A stretch of DNA of 64,000 bases from Roseovarius sp. THAF27 (lineage in GTDB: Bacteria > Pseudomonadota > Alphaproteobacteria > Rhodobacterales > Rhodobacteraceae): the NCBI RefSeq assembly GCF_009363655.1, contig NZ_CP045393.1, positions 3,162,001 through 3,226,000 on the forward strand, read 5' to 3'. Position numbers and translations under genes: made by a program. Shown here piece after piece: positions 43,850 to 53,655 of this stretch (its first letter is position 1; every line of letters begins with the position of its first letter). The notes under the pieces are model-generated. The model had not been told where the DNA came from, did no database searches, and was given only the letters and a program-made list of their open reading frames with translations.

Positions 43850-43898
43850 AGCGTTTCGCGTGCAGGCTGCACATCAGGTTTATCGCGAAACGCTTCAG
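43846..43898. terminator. Large nested hairpin between convergent genes
   Basis: CTGAAGCGTTTCGCG (43846-43860) and CGCGAAACGCTTCAG (43884-43898) are perfect 15-bp inverted arms. A second palindrome, GTGCAG-G-CTGCAC, lies inside the loop. The hairpin starts within the receiver gene's last codons and ends 7 bases before the GNAT stop, so it is probably a bidirectional terminator, though no long T-run follows. Confidence 0.6.
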
Positions 43899-43905
43899 GC
43901 CTGGC

Positions 43906-44631
43906 CTACACTTTCTGCGCCGGGTCCGACGCCCGGCGCACCAGGCGGGTCAGGTCGGCCAGCCGCTCCTTCTGGCGGCCTTCCGCATCGAAATTCTCCG
44001 GCGACAGCCAGAATTGGAAGGCTTCGTGCAGCGCCGGCCAATCCTTGTCGATCACCGCGAACCAGGCCGTGTCCCGGTTGCGCCCCTTCACGACGGTCGC
44101 CTGCACGAACACCCCTTCAAAGCTGAAACCGAACCGCTGCGCCGCCCGTCTTGAGGGCGCGTTCAGCGCGTCGCATTTCCATTCGTACCGGCGATAGCCC
44201 GCGTCGAACGCCCATTGCATCATCAGGAACATCGCCTCGGTCGCCGCCCGCGTCCGCTGCATCCGCGGCGCCATCGCGATGAACCCCACCTCGATCGACC
44301 CCGCTTCGGGCTTGATCCGCAGGTAGGAGGCAAATCCGCCATAGGCGCCGGCATCCTTGTCGTAGATCGCATAGAAAAGGATCGTGTCCTTGGCCGTCTC
44401 GTCGCGTATCCACCGATGAAACTGCGCCGCCGAGGCGAACGGCCCCACGGGCATGTAATCCCACACCCAGTCATGCCCGTCGAACGCCTTGAACAGGATC
44501 GCCGCGTGCCGGTCGGCGTCCAGCGCCTCCAGCCGCACGTAACGTCCTTCCAGTGGCGTCATGTCCGGCGCGGGCGGCACCGTCCAATTCGGGATTTCGG
44601 GCCCAACCGGGCGCTTTTCGGTCATCGGCAT
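43906..44631 (-). CDS. GNAT family N-acetyltransferase (RimJ/RimL-like)
   Basis: 241-aa acetyltransferase of the Acetyltransf_3 group. It has the start LEGRYVRLEALDADRH, the central GSIEVGFIAMAPRMQRT..A acetyl-CoA region, and NAPSRRAAQRFGFSFEG. ATG 44631 follows AAAGGA; neighbours at 44652 and 44625 are alternatives. Family members acetylate small molecules or protein N-termini; the substrate is unknown. Confidence 0.9.
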   Translation of the reverse strand: MPMTEKRPVGPEIPNWTVPPAPDMTPLEGRYVRLEALDADRHAAILFKAFDGHDWVWDYMPVGPFASAAQFHRWIRDETAKDTILFYAIYDKDAGAYGGFASYLRIKPEAGSIEVGFIAMAPRMQRTRAATEAMFLMMQWAFDAGYRRYEWKCDALNAPSRRAAQRFGFSFEGVFVQATVVKGRNRDTAWFAVIDKDWPALHEAFQFWLSPENFDAEGRQKERLADLTRLVRRASDPAQKV

Positions 44632-44686
44632 ATCGTCCTTTCGTGCGGACACTATGCAGACCCGGACCGAAGAGAAAAGCGAAAGC

Positions 44687-45910
44687 TTACAAGGTCAGTT
44701 TCGGATCGCTCCCCAGCTCCAGTCCCGGAAAGATCGTGCGCTCGATCACGCTGCGGTCCATGCCGAAGAGGTCCCGCATCGCCCAGCCCGCGAACGCGCG
44801 CACGTCGCGCGTGGGCATCAGGTCGCGGCGCTGGTACAGGTCCGCCTCGGACAGCCCCGGCCAGTCGGCCAGAACGCGCCCGCCGCGCACCGCGCCCCCG
44901 GCCAGCAGCATCGCCCCCGCGGTGCCGTGATCGGTGCCGCCGCTGCCGTTCCAGCGCGCGGTCCGCCCGAACTCGGTCAGCGCCAGCACCGCCGTCTTGT
45001 CCCAGACGTCGCCCAGTTCCTGCCGCAGGGTCAGAACCGCCTCCTGCAACGGGTCCAGCGCGCGCGGCAGCGTCCGGTCCTGCCTGGCATGCGTGTCGAA
45101 CCCGTTGAGCGAAAAAGCGGCGATGCGGCTCTCCTGCCGCAACCGCTCGGCGGCAAAGCGCACGATGCTGCCGACGCGGTCGGCCTCCCGCGTCGGCTGC
45201 ATGTTGTCCTGCATCGCATTCATCATCGCGCCGGCGTCCAGGTCCTCGCCGCCGGTCATCTCCATCACCTCGGCCCGCGACAGCGCGATCGCCTCGTCGA
45301 TCGAGTCGCGAAAGAGCGGATCGTCATGCATCACCCGCTCCAGCAGGCGCTGCGCCTGCGGGCTCAGCGCCAGCGCCGCCTCGGGCGACCAGTTCGCCAC
45401 GGGCGCATTGCCCGTCAGCAACAGCATGTCCTCGCGTCCCACCGCATAGGCCGTCTCGCGGGTGATGCCGGGCATGGCCTGCAGCATCCGGTTCAACCAC
45501 CCGTCCCGGGCGTGGCCCGCCGCATCCGGTCCGGTCCCGGCTTCCAGGATGTCCTGCCCGTCGAAATGGCTCCGCTTGTCGCGGTACGGGGTCGACACCG
45601 CATGGGCAAAGCCCAGTTCCCCTTTCTCCCAGAGCGGCATCAGGCCCGACAGCGCCGGGTGCAGGCCGAAAAACCCGTCCAGGTCGGGGCCCGCCTCCGG
45701 GATGCCGTCGCGCAGTCCCGCAAAGCCGGGATCGCCCAGCGGGCGCACCGCATCCAGCCCGTCCATCGCGCCGCGCAGGATGATCACCACCAGCCGTGCA
45801 TCCCACGGCCCGCTGGCCATCGTCACCGGCGTTACCAGGGGGCTGGCCGCCAGCGAACAGCCCAGCGCCAGGCTCCGGCTCATGAAGGCACGGCGTGAAG
45901 TGACTGTCAT
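44687..45910 (-). CDS. DUF1501 family protein, Tat-exported
   Basis: 407-aa protein with a twin-arginine signal (SRRAFMSRSLALGCSLAA, about 5-22). DUF1501 is a sulfatase/alkaline-phosphatase-like fold. The segments LVVIILRGAMDGLDAVRPLGD, FGLHPALSGLMPLWEKGEL and ALTEFGRTARWNGSGGTDHG are diagnostic. It lies 12 bases downstream of the DUF1800 gene, the usual pairing of these two families. Their joint function is not established. Confidence 0.92.
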   Translation of the reverse strand: MTVTSRRAFMSRSLALGCSLAASPLVTPVTMASGPWDARLVVIILRGAMDGLDAVRPLGDPGFAGLRDGIPEAGPDLDGFFGLHPALSGLMPLWEKGELGFAHAVSTPYRDKRSHFDGQDILEAGTGPDAAGHARDGWLNRMLQAMPGITRETAYAVGREDMLLLTGNAPVANWSPEAALALSPQAQRLLERVMHDDPLFRDSIDEAIALSRAEVMEMTGGEDLDAGAMMNAMQDNMQPTREADRVGSIVRFAAERLRQESRIAAFSLNGFDTHARQDRTLPRALDPLQEAVLTLRQELGDVWDKTAVLALTEFGRTARWNGSGGTDHGTAGAMLLAGGAVRGGRVLADWPGLSEADLYQRRDLMPTRDVRAFAGWAMRDLFGMDRSVIERTIFPGLELGSDPKLTL

Positions 45911-45922
45911 CTGCAGTTCTCC

Positions 45923-47305
45923 CTAGAATCTCTGGAACGCGGGCGAAGCAAGGATCAGCCCGATCCCCTCGGCCCGCGTCTCGGCGGCCCGGGCGGCAAA
46001 GCGGACCGCCTCCGGCACCTCCGGCCCCAGGGCCGTTTCGACGAACTCTCGCGGGTCCGGCAGCAGGCGCATCATCCGGAACGGCACGCTCATGCCCCAT
46101 TGCAGCCGCGCCGCCATGCGCTGCGGCGTGATCCAGGCGGCATCCGCCTCGGGCCAGCCGTCCGGTCCGGGCGGCGCGCCCCAGGTCTGGCCCATCAACG
46201 TCATCGGGTTCATGATATGACGCATGATCGCACGGGGTTTGGCCGGAAGATGCCGGGGCGTGATATCCAGCGCCCGCAGGCCCGACGTGACGAAATCCAT
46301 CGGCTGCTTCACGTTGCCCGCGCCCTCGGACCAGGCCGCGGGATGCTCCAGCATGGCCGCGTAGACCGGCATCAGCTGCCCGTTCTGCGCGCGGTACGCC
46401 TCGGCCATCGCCGCAATCATCCCGGCATCCGGCGTGTCGCCGCAGAAATGCACCGCCAGTTTCCGCGCCAGGTGCGTCGCGGTCGCCGGATGCGCCGCCA
46501 GGTCCTCCAGCGCGTCCATCACGCGATTCAGGCTGGGCTCCTCGCTGCCATAGTCCCGGCCCATGAATGCCAGCGGCCCCGGCTCGGCATATCTCGCACG
46601 AAAGACAAACCCCTTTTCTCGCCGATAGCCAAGCCCGGTCAACACCTGCGCAAGCTGTCGCACGTCGACCTGGCCATAGGGGCCATCCACGCCCAGCGTA
46701 TGCAGTTCCAGCATTTCCCGCGCCAGGTTCTCGTTCAGGCCAAGCTCCCGGCCGCGCGTCGTCACGACGGCGCTGTTCGGACCGACCGATCGCGTCTGGT
46801 CGAGATAGAGCAGCATCAGCGGATGCGTCGCCGCCGCCTTCAACATGTCCGCGAACCGCCCGGCCACATGCGGCCGGATCGCATCCTCGACATAGCCTGC
46901 CTGGCCAAATCGCGGCGGCCCGCCCTTGCCGCGCGCGGTAAAGTGATCGGCCCAGAATGCCACCAGGCGCTCGCGCAGGCCGTCCTCCGTGGTCACACGG
47001 CGCAATACCGTCTGGCGAAACCAACCCGCTGCCTCGCTGCGCAGGTCACGGACCAGCGCCGCGCGTTCCTGGGCGGCAGCGTCGCGCGCCTCCTGCGTCT
47101 CGGCATCGCGGATGCGACGCCTGGCATCGACCACCGCCACGTGAACCTTCCGCACGGCCTCGAACCCCGGCGTGGGAAACGCCGCGGCAGCCTTGTCGGG
47201 CCCGGCCAGCAGCGCCAGCATGGCGTCCGGCGTCTCGGGCGCCGCGACCGAAGGTGACAGGCCGCATCCGAAACGAATGGCGGCGCGGGCCGGGTCGAAG
47301 GGCAT
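45923..47305 (-). CDS. DUF1800 family protein
   Basis: 460-aa DUF1800 protein, recognised by RFGCGLSPSVAAPETPDAML near the start, LRERLVAFWADHFTARG, LGLNENLAREMLELHTLGVDG and VRQLAQVLTGLGY. ATG 47305 follows AAGGGAG and gives the family start; no signal peptide is seen, while its partner DUF1501 has a Tat signal. The frame stays open upstream to 47707 but overlaps the hemerythrin gene on the other strand. Co-transcribed with DUF1501. Confidence 0.92.
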   Translation of the reverse strand: MPFDPARAAIRFGCGLSPSVAAPETPDAMLALLAGPDKAAAAFPTPGFEAVRKVHVAVVDARRRIRDAETQEARDAAAQERAALVRDLRSEAAGWFRQTVLRRVTTEDGLRERLVAFWADHFTARGKGGPPRFGQAGYVEDAIRPHVAGRFADMLKAAATHPLMLLYLDQTRSVGPNSAVVTTRGRELGLNENLAREMLELHTLGVDGPYGQVDVRQLAQVLTGLGYRREKGFVFRARYAEPGPLAFMGRDYGSEEPSLNRVMDALEDLAAHPATATHLARKLAVHFCGDTPDAGMIAAMAEAYRAQNGQLMPVYAAMLEHPAAWSEGAGNVKQPMDFVTSGLRALDITPRHLPAKPRAIMRHIMNPMTLMGQTWGAPPGPDGWPEADAAWITPQRMAARLQWGMSVPFRMMRLLPDPREFVETALGPEVPEAVRFAARAAETRAEGIGLILASPAFQRF

Positions 47306-47482
47306 ACGACTCCCTTTCGGGTTGGAACGGTCGGTACGGCATCGAATATGGGAGCGATCCCGCCAGATGTCACGCGGGCGGCGCGCCGCGACCCGAGGCG
47401 ATCGGCGGTTTGCCACCCACCGGGTGGGAACCGGCCCGACACTGGCGCGTTGCCGTGTGACAGCCAACCGAAAGGCCCAGCC

Positions 47483-47959
47483 ATGCCCAGCATATACGAC
47501 GCGATCCGCGCCGACCACGACAACCACCGCGCCCTCCTCGACCGGATCGAAGACACCTCCGGCGACAGCGACGACCGCAAGTCCGCGTGGAAGGAGTTCT
47601 ACGAGGATGTCAAATCGCATGCCGCGGCCGAGGAAGAGACCTTCTATTCCAAACTGATCTCCAAGACCTGGGGCCAGGACGCCGCCCGCCACTCGGTCCA
47701 CGAACACCAGCAGCTTGACGACATCATGGAAGAGCTGAACGAGGGCGACATGGCCTCACCGGGCTGGCTCAACCGCTTCAAGACGCTGAAGCACGATTAC
47801 GAGCACCACATGGACGAGGAAGAGGACGAGGTCTTCGCCCGCGCGCAGGAAGTCATCCCCGAGGACGAGATCGAAGGCTACGGCGAACGCTTCGAGAAAC
47901 GCAAATCCAAGGAACGCGGCCTGATCGACGAAAAGCGCGAAGACAGCCTGGAAGACTGA
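47483..47959 (+). CDS. Hemerythrin domain protein
   Basis: 158-aa cytoplasmic four-helix bundle of the hemerythrin HHE family with a likely di-iron site. Metal ligands are expected in IRADHDNHR, KSHAAAEEETFY, VHEHQQLDD and HDYEHHMDEEED. The C-terminal helix is highly charged. Family members sense or buffer oxygen, NO or iron. Divergent from DUF1800; 11 bases upstream of the VOC gene on the same strand. Confidence 0.92.
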   Translation: MPSIYDAIRADHDNHRALLDRIEDTSGDSDDRKSAWKEFYEDVKSHAAAEEETFYSKLISKTWGQDAARHSVHEHQQLDDIMEELNEGDMASPGWLNRFKTLKHDYEHHMDEEEDEVFARAQEVIPEDEIEGYGERFEKRKSKERGLIDEKREDSLED

Positions 47960-47970
47960 GGACACCCGCC

Positions 47971-48408
47971 ATGCCGGACAAACCCCGCCTTGTCGGCGTC
48001 AACCACATCGTTCTCGAGGTCGGCGATCTCGACGCCGCGCTGGATTTCTGGCGCGCGATCTTCGATTTCGAGTTGCGTGGACAAGGCGACGGCCACGTAT
48101 TCCTCGACATGGGCGACCAGTTCATCGGCCTTTTCGAGGGCAAGACCCAGCCCCGCGACGAACACCGTCACTTCGGCCTCGTGGTGGATGATAGGTCCCG
48201 CGTGCGCGACCTTGCGCGCGCCGCCGGGGCCGAGGTGATGGAGACCGACTTTCTCGACCTGCGCGACCCGTGGGGCAACCGCATCCAGGTGGTGGACTAT
48301 GCCGACCTTCAGTTTTCCAAGACCGATGCGGTACTGCGCGGCATGGGCCTAGACCTGAAGAAATCGCAAAGCGCCAAACAGGAACTGGAAGACAAGGGAA
48401 TGGGGTGA
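47971..48408 (+). CDS. VOC family (glyoxalase-like) protein
   Basis: 145-aa vicinal-oxygen-chelate protein: GVNHIVLEVGDLDAALDFW, HRHFGLVVDDRS and DPWGNRIQVVDYAD. His, His and Glu-like positions of the metal site are present or near-present. It could be a lactoylglutathione-lyase-like enzyme or a resistance-type binding protein; the substrate is unknown. Probably an operon with hemerythrin. Confidence 0.88.
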   Translation: MPDKPRLVGVNHIVLEVGDLDAALDFWRAIFDFELRGQGDGHVFLDMGDQFIGLFEGKTQPRDEHRHFGLVVDDRSRVRDLARAAGAEVMETDFLDLRDPWGNRIQVVDYADLQFSKTDAVLRGMGLDLKKSQSAKQELEDKGMG

Positions 48409-48439
48409 AAACCGCCACCGGCCGCGCCTATCTGTCGCC

Positions 48440-48460
48440 GTCCCGGGCTTGACCCGGGAC
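48440..48460. repeat. GTCCCGGG palindromic element
   Basis: GTCCCGGG-CTTGA-CCCGGGAC is a perfect 8-bp stem with a 5-base loop. Similar CCCGGGCTTGACCCGGG elements are common intergenic repeats in alphaproteobacteria. It lies beside the next hairpin in the convergent gap before aspS. Confidence 0.6.
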
Positions 48461-48471
48461 CTCTCCCATCC

Positions 48472-48496
48472 CGTAGGGTGGGTGAAAACCCACGCG
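48472..48496 (+). repeat. CGTAGGGTGGG hairpin repeat, copy 3
   Basis: CGTAGGGTGGGTGAAAACCCACGCG, with stem GTGGGT/ACCCAC and loop GAAA at 48478-48493. Differs from the 33513 copy by paired changes in the stem. Lies 8 bases from the end of aspS. Confidence 0.7.
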
Positions 48497-48504
48497 CCCC
48501 GACC

Positions 48505-50283
48505 TCACTCCTCGCGCGGCAAAACCCGCAAGCCCAATTCCATCAACTGATCACTGGCCGGCTCGCTCGGCGCGTTCATCATCAGGTCCTCGGCCCGCTG
48601 GTTCATCGGGAACATGATGACCTCGCGGATATTCTGTTCATCCGCCAGCAGCATCACGATCCGGTCGATCCCCGCGGCACAGCCCCCGTGCGGCGGCGCG
48701 CCGTACTGGAACGCACCGACCATGCCGCCGAACCGCTTGCGCACTTCCGCCTCGTCATAGCCCGCCAGTTCGAACGCCTTGATCATCGCCTCCAGCTTGT
48801 GGTTCCGGATCGCGCCACTGACCAGCTCATAGCCGTTGCAGCTCAGGTCGTACTGGTACCCCAGCACCTTCAGCGGGTCGCCCTCCAGCGCCTCGATCCC
48901 GCCTTGCGGCATCGAGAACGGGTTGTGCGAAAAGTCGATCTCGCCCGACTCTTCATCCGCCTCGTACATCGGGAAATCCACGATCCAGGCAAAGGCGAAC
49001 CGGTTCTCGTCGGTCAGCCCCAGCTCCTCGCCGATCGTCACCCGCGCCTTGCCCGCCACCCGCTCGAACGCGGCCGGCTTGCCGCCAAGGAAGAACGCCG
49101 CATCGCCCACGCCCAGCCCAAGCTGCTCGCGAATGGCCTCGGTGCGCTCCGGCCCGATATTCTTGGCCAGCGGCCCGGCGGCTTCCATCCCGTCGCCCTG
49201 ATCGCGCCAGAAGATATACCCCATCCCCGGCAGCCCCTCTTTCTGCGCGAACGCATTCATCCGGTCGCAGAATTTCCGGCTGCCCCCTGTAGGTGCCGGA
49301 ATGGCGCGAATTTCCGTGCCGTCCTGCTCCAGCAGCTTGGCGAAAATGGCAAAGCCCGAGCCGCGGAAATGCTCGCTCACATCCTGCATCTTGATCGGGT
49401 TGCGCAGGTCCGGCTTGTCGGTGCCATACCACAGCGCCGCGTCACGGTAAGAGATCTGCTCCCACTCCTGATCCACCGCCTTGCCGCCGCCGAACTCCTC
49501 GAACAGGCCCTTGATCACCGGCTGGATCGTGTCGAACACGTCCTGCTGCTCGACGAAGGACATCTCCATGTCCAGCTGATAGAAATCCGTGGGAGAGCGG
49601 TCCGCGCGCGGGTCCTCGTCGCGGAAACACGGCGCGATCTGAAAATACTTGTCGAAGCCGCTGACCATGATCAACTGCTTGAACTGCTGCGGCGCCTGCG
49701 GCAGCGCATAGAACTTGCCCGGATGCAGGCGCGAGGGCACCAGGAAGTCGCGCGCGCCCTCGGGGCTCGATGCCGTGATGATCGGCGTCTGGTACTCGCG
49801 AAACCCGATATCCCACATCCGCCGCCGGATGCTGGCCACCACGTCCGACCGCAGCTTCATGTTCTCCTGCATCGCCTCGCGCCGAAGGTCCAGGTAGCGA
49901 TAGCGCAGCCGCGTCTCTTCGGGGTATTCCTGATCCCCGAACACGATCAGCGGCAGCTCCTTGGCGCTGCCCAGCACCTCGACATCGCGAATGAACACCT
50001 CGATCTCGCCGGTTGGGATCTTGGGGTTCACCAGGCTCTCATCGCGCGCCTTCACCTCGCCGTCGATGCGGATGCACCACTCGCTGCGCAGCTTTTCGAC
50101 CTCGGAAAACACCGCACTGTCGGGATCGCACAGCACCTGTGTCATGCCGTAATGGTCGCGCAAATCGATGAACAGAACCCCGCCATGGTCCCGGATCCGG
50201 TGCACCCAGCCCGACAGGCGAACGGTGTCCCCGACATTCGATTTCGTCAGCTCGGCGCAGGTATGGCTGCGATATGCGTGCAT
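48505..50283 (-). CDS. aspS: Aspartate--tRNA ligase
   Basis: 592-aa class II aminoacyl-tRNA synthetase of the long bacterial type, charging tRNA-Asp (or non-discriminating Asp/Asn). An N-terminal OB-fold anticodon domain starts [20 protein letters not shown]. Class II motifs are present: motif 2 in [19 protein letters not shown] and motif 3 in [13 protein letters not shown]. The GAD insertion domain lies in the middle (about 290-420). No gatCAB genes are in the window to judge discrimination. Confidence 0.97.
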   Translation of the reverse strand: MHAYRSHTCAELTKSNVGDTVRLSGWVHRIRDHGGVLFIDLRDHYGMTQVLCDPDSAVFSEVEKLRSEWCIRIDGEVKARDESLVNPKIPTGEIEVFIRDVEVLGSAKELPLIVFGDQEYPEETRLRYRYLDLRREAMQENMKLRSDVVASIRRRMWDIGFREYQTPIITASSPEGARDFLVPSRLHPGKFYALPQAPQQFKQLIMVSGFDKYFQIAPCFRDEDPRADRSPTDFYQLDMEMSFVEQQDVFDTIQPVIKGLFEEFGGGKAVDQEWEQISYRDAALWYGTDKPDLRNPIKMQDVSEHFRGSGFAIFAKLLEQDGTEIRAIPAPTGGSRKFCDRMNAFAQKEGLPGMGYIFWRDQGDGMEAAGPLAKNIGPERTEAIREQLGLGVGDAAFFLGGKPAAFERVAGKARVTIGEELGLTDENRFAFAWIVDFPMYEADEESGEIDFSHNPFSMPQGGIEALEGDPLKVLGYQYDLSCNGYELVSGAIRNHKLEAMIKAFELAGYDEAEVRKRFGGMVGAFQYGAPPHGGCAAGIDRIVMLLADEQNIREVIMFPMNQRAEDLMMNAPSEPASDQLMELGLRVLPREE

Positions 50284-50339
50284 GAGGTCCTCTCCGGGCG
50301 GCTGAAACTGCCCATTTCACGTGCAATTCGGTTCGCGCC

Positions 50340-50368
50340 GATACACCTTGGCGGGACGGCAAAGTCAA
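50340..50368 (-). promoter_or_regulatory. Possible aspS promoter
   Basis: On the minus strand TTGACT (50368-50363) is followed after 17 bases by TGTATC (50345-50340), about 57 bases before the aspS ATG. The -35 is good and the -10 is poor. Confidence 0.3.
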
Positions 50369-50549
50369 GGCCTGCAAGGCTATTTCCCGCCTGAGCGGAA
50401 CCCGGGCCCGTCTTAAAACATTTACAGAAAGCTAATTTTGGGCAAAGATTCCGGCTATCGGGCGGAAAACATGCGGGAAAACCGCAACACTGGCAGGTTT
50501 CACACCAACGTAGGCGCCTCTGCGGGCGCACGCAGATATGGGGTGAGCC

Positions 50550-51782
50550 ATGTGGACCAAGATGCTCGATGTGTTCGTCACACATCTCTTTCGCAAAGGC
50601 GATTTCAGCCTGACCTATCCCGACGGCACGACGCGCCGCTACGGTGACGGCGGCACGCCCTCCGTGGCCATGACGCTGCATGACCCGGCCCTGCCCCGCC
50701 GCATCATCCTGTCGCCCGAACTGGCGGTGGGCGAAGGCTACATGGACGGCACGCTCACCCTCGAAAACGATGACCTGCGCGGCTTTCTCACCCTCGCGGT
50801 CGACAACATCGCCCGCCAGGGCAGCCCGTGGTTCCACCGCCCGCTCGACCTGATGCGCCACGCCAGCCGCTGGTTGAAACAGTTCAACCCGGCCAAGCGG
50901 GCACGCGCGAACGTGGCCCATCACTACGACCTCTCGGGCGAGCTTTACGACCTCTTCCTCGACAAGGACCGGCAATATTCCTGCGCCTATTTCGCCCGCC
51001 CCGACATGACGCTGGAAGAGGCGCAGGAAGCCAAGAAACACCACATCGCCCGCAAGCTCCTGCTCAAGCCCGGAATGCGCGTGCTCGATATCGGCTGCGG
51101 CTGGGGCGGCATGGCGCTGACGCTGGCGCGCGATTACGGCGCGCATGTGGTCGGGGTCACACTCTCCGAGGAACAGCACGCCTTGGCCACGCGCCGCGCC
51201 GCCGAGGCGGGACTGTCCGACAAGGTCCAATTCCACCTGATGGATTACCGCGCCGTCACCGGCACCTTCGACCGCGTCGTCTCGGTGGGCATGTTCGAAC
51301 ATGTGGGCGTGCCGCATTACCGCGAATATTTCCGCACCGTGCACGACCTCTTGGCCGAAGACGGTGTCGCCCTCATCCATACCATCGGCCACACCGACCC
51401 GCCCGGCACCACCAACCCGTGGATCCTGAAATACATCTTCCCCGGCGGCTATTGCCCCGCCCTGTCGGAGGCGACCCGCGCGATCGAGGTCAACCAGCTG
51501 CATTCCTGCGATATCGAGGTCTGGCGCCTGCACTACGCCGAAACCCTGCGCCACTGGTACGACCGTTTCATGGCCAACATAGACCGCGCCCGCGACCTTT
51601 ACGACGAGCGGTTCTGCCGGATGTGGCGCTACTACCTTCTCGCCTGCGAGGCGACGTTCCGCTACAACAGCCAGGTCGTGTTCCAGTTCCAGTTGTCGCG
51701 TCAGCAGGACGCCGTGCCGCTCACCCGCGACTATCTCTACAGCGACGCCGCCGCCGAAGAGCTGCGCCACGCGGCAGAATAA
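50550..51782 (+). CDS. cfa: Cyclopropane-fatty-acyl-phospholipid synthase
   Basis: 410-aa SAM-dependent enzyme that adds a methylene bridge to unsaturated membrane lipid chains. It has an N-terminal lipid-interacting domain (about 1-110), then the methyltransferase core: NVAHHYDLSGELYDLFLD, SCAYF, the SAM motif VLDIGCGWGGMA (about 175-186) and MFEHVGVPHYREYF. Length is slightly above E. coli Cfa (382). Monocistronic; the 266-base gap to divergent aspS holds both promoters. Confidence 0.94.
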   Translation: MWTKMLDVFVTHLFRKGDFSLTYPDGTTRRYGDGGTPSVAMTLHDPALPRRIILSPELAVGEGYMDGTLTLENDDLRGFLTLAVDNIARQGSPWFHRPLDLMRHASRWLKQFNPAKRARANVAHHYDLSGELYDLFLDKDRQYSCAYFARPDMTLEEAQEAKKHHIARKLLLKPGMRVLDIGCGWGGMALTLARDYGAHVVGVTLSEEQHALATRRAAEAGLSDKVQFHLMDYRAVTGTFDRVVSVGMFEHVGVPHYREYFRTVHDLLAEDGVALIHTIGHTDPPGTTNPWILKYIFPGGYCPALSEATRAIEVNQLHSCDIEVWRLHYAETLRHWYDRFMANIDRARDLYDERFCRMWRYYLLACEATFRYNSQVVFQFQLSRQQDAVPLTRDYLYSDAAAEELRHAAE

Positions 51783-51785
51783 CAG

Positions 51786-52424
51786 CTAAACCAGCCGCGC
51801 CGGGATCAAGCCGCGCAGCGCGTTGCCGACGTAAAGCGCCCGCGCCCCGGCCAGGTCGGCCGGCGTCAGCACCGCCTCGCGCGCCCGGCCCTCCGCGATC
51901 AGGCTCGCGCGCAGCACACCGGGCAACACGCCGCAACTCAGCGACGGTGTCTCCAACCCCTCGCCCCGGTCGACAAAGATATTGGTGATCGTCCCCTCGC
52001 AGACCGCGCCATCGGAGTTGAGAAAGATCACTTCCTCCACCCCCTCGGGCAACTCCGCGCGCGTCCGGTCATACAATTCGCGCTCGGTGCTCTTGACCGT
52101 CAACCAGGGGTCGGTGGCGATCAGCCGCGTCTCGGACACCGCCAGCCGCCACGCCCGCCCCTCCGGCTCGGGCGTGAACTCGTGCAAGGTAACCTCCACC
52201 TTGCCCTCCACATCCACCGTCAGCCGCAACCGTCTTGGCCCGCTGGCCTCAACGCCCTCAAGCGCCGCGTCCAGCCCGTCGATCCCGATCCCCAGCCGCG
52301 CCGCACTCGCCCGCAATCGCTCCAGGTGCAGCGCCTTGCGATGCAGACCTTCATCGGGCGTCCACAGCCCGGTCTCGATCAGACGAAATCCGCGATCAGC
52401 CGGCGGGCAAAGCGGGCTTTCCAT
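51786..52424 (-). CDS. Class IV aminotransferase (aminodeoxychorismate lyase-like)
   Basis: 212-aa PLP-fold type IV protein, shorter than typical PabC (about 270). It has an N-terminal [25 protein letters not shown], the likely PLP Lys in LTVKSTERELYDR, and the substrate/phosphate segment CEGTITNIFV and LSCGVLPGVLRASLI. It overlaps the end of pabB by 46 bases on the same strand. This pairing strongly suggests 4-amino-4-deoxychorismate lyase giving p-aminobenzoate for folate. Confidence 0.88.
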   Translation of the reverse strand: MESPLCPPADRGFRLIETGLWTPDEGLHRKALHLERLRASAARLGIGIDGLDAALEGVEASGPRRLRLTVDVEGKVEVTLHEFTPEPEGRAWRLAVSETRLIATDPWLTVKSTERELYDRTRAELPEGVEEVIFLNSDGAVCEGTITNIFVDRGEGLETPSLSCGVLPGVLRASLIAEGRAREAVLTPADLAGARALYVGNALRGLIPARLV

Positions 52425-53503
52425 AGGGCTTCCTCGTATTCCGACGCGGCGGTGCTGTCATAGACCACGCCGCCGCCCACGTTCAGCGTCGCACGTCCCT
52501 CTTCCACAAGCAAACTGCGGATCGCCACGTTGAATTCCGAACGCCCGTCCGGCGCGGCCCAGCCGATGGTGCCACAATAGACATCCCGCGCGCCGTCCTC
52601 CAGCCCCGCCAATATCTGCATCGCCCGCATCTTGGGTGCCCCGGTGATGGACCCGCAGGGAAACAGCGCCCGGAAAATCCCGGACAGTGTCGTGCCCCCC
52701 AGCATCCGCCCCCGAATGAGCGAAGTCATCTGGTGCACCGTCGTCAGGCTCTCCACCGTGAACAGCTCCGGCACATTCACGCTACCGATCTCGCAGATCC
52801 GGCCCAAATCGTTGCGCAAAAGGTCCACGATCATCAGATTCTCGGCCTGGTTCTTTTCATCTTCCATCAGGAACCGGCAGCGCCGCGCATCCTCTGCCGC
52901 ATCATCGCTGCGCGGCTGGGTGCCCTTCATCGGCTTGGTCTCGATCCCGCCCGCCCCATCGGTGCGGAAAAACAGCTCCGGCGACCGGGACAGGATCGCG
53001 GGCAACCCTTCGGCCTCGATCATCGCGCCGAACCGCACCGGCTGCACCGCGGCCAGCGCGGCGTAAATCTCACCCGGCGTCCCCACCGCCTCCATCATGC
53101 AGGCGAATGTCAGGTTCGCCTGGTAAAAATCGCCCGCGCAGATATGCGCATGAACTGCCTCAAACGCCTGCTTGTACCGCGCTTCCGACCACAGCGGCAC
53201 GAAATGATCCAGCCGCCCGACAGGCTCGGGCAACGCCGCCGCCGCCCCCGGCCGCTCATACACGCCAAATTGCAACAGCGGCACCCGCCGCCGCCCCGGC
53301 ATAAGCGGCGCCAGCTTCGGCTCCAGCGCATAGCCCAGCTCGTAGCTCGCGAATCCCGCCAGCCACAACCCGTCCGCCCGCGCCGCGTCCATCGCCTCCA
53401 GCGCAGCAGGCACGTCCTCCGCCTCCCGCGCCGAGATCACCTCGACCGGGCGCTCGAACGCGCATTCGCTCCCCTCGGGGCCATGATCAAAACGGATTCG
53501 CAC
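52379..53503 (-). CDS. pabB: Aminodeoxychorismate synthase component I
   Basis: 374-aa chorismate-binding enzyme (TrpE/PabB family) that makes 4-amino-4-deoxychorismate with a glutaminase. Motifs: [31 protein letters not shown] (PabB-type Lys), [17 protein letters not shown] [15 protein letters not shown], and [20 protein letters not shown] start at 53503 with AAGGGA upstream is chosen; the frame is open to 53644 without similarity. The glutaminase partner PabA is not in the window. Overlaps the class IV aminotransferase gene. Confidence 0.93.
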   Translation of the reverse strand: MRIRFDHGPEGSECAFERPVEVISAREAEDVPAALEAMDAARADGLWLAGFASYELGYALEPKLAPLMPGRRRVPLLQFGVYERPGAAAALPEPVGRLDHFVPLWSEARYKQAFEAVHAHICAGDFYQANLTFACMMEAVGTPGEIYAALAAVQPVRFGAMIEAEGLPAILSRSPELFFRTDGAGGIETKPMKGTQPRSDDAAEDARRCRFLMEDEKNQAENLMIVDLLRNDLGRICEIGSVNVPELFTVESLTTVHQMTSLIRGRMLGGTTLSGIFRALFPCGSITGAPKMRAMQILAGLEDGARDVYCGTIGWAAPDGRSEFNVAIRSLLVEEGRATLNVGGGVVYDSTAASEYEEALWKARFARRLIADFV

Positions 53504-53655
53504 GCGGCTTCCCTTCGCTTTGGCTGGATATCTATGCAATCGCGGCCCCGAGTGCACTGCGAAATACGTCGCATCCCGTGCAAAGACCGATGCCCCTTGC
53601 GCTGTCCGGCGTAATGAATATAAGGCCAACAATTTGCGCCGCACCGGGGGATCAC

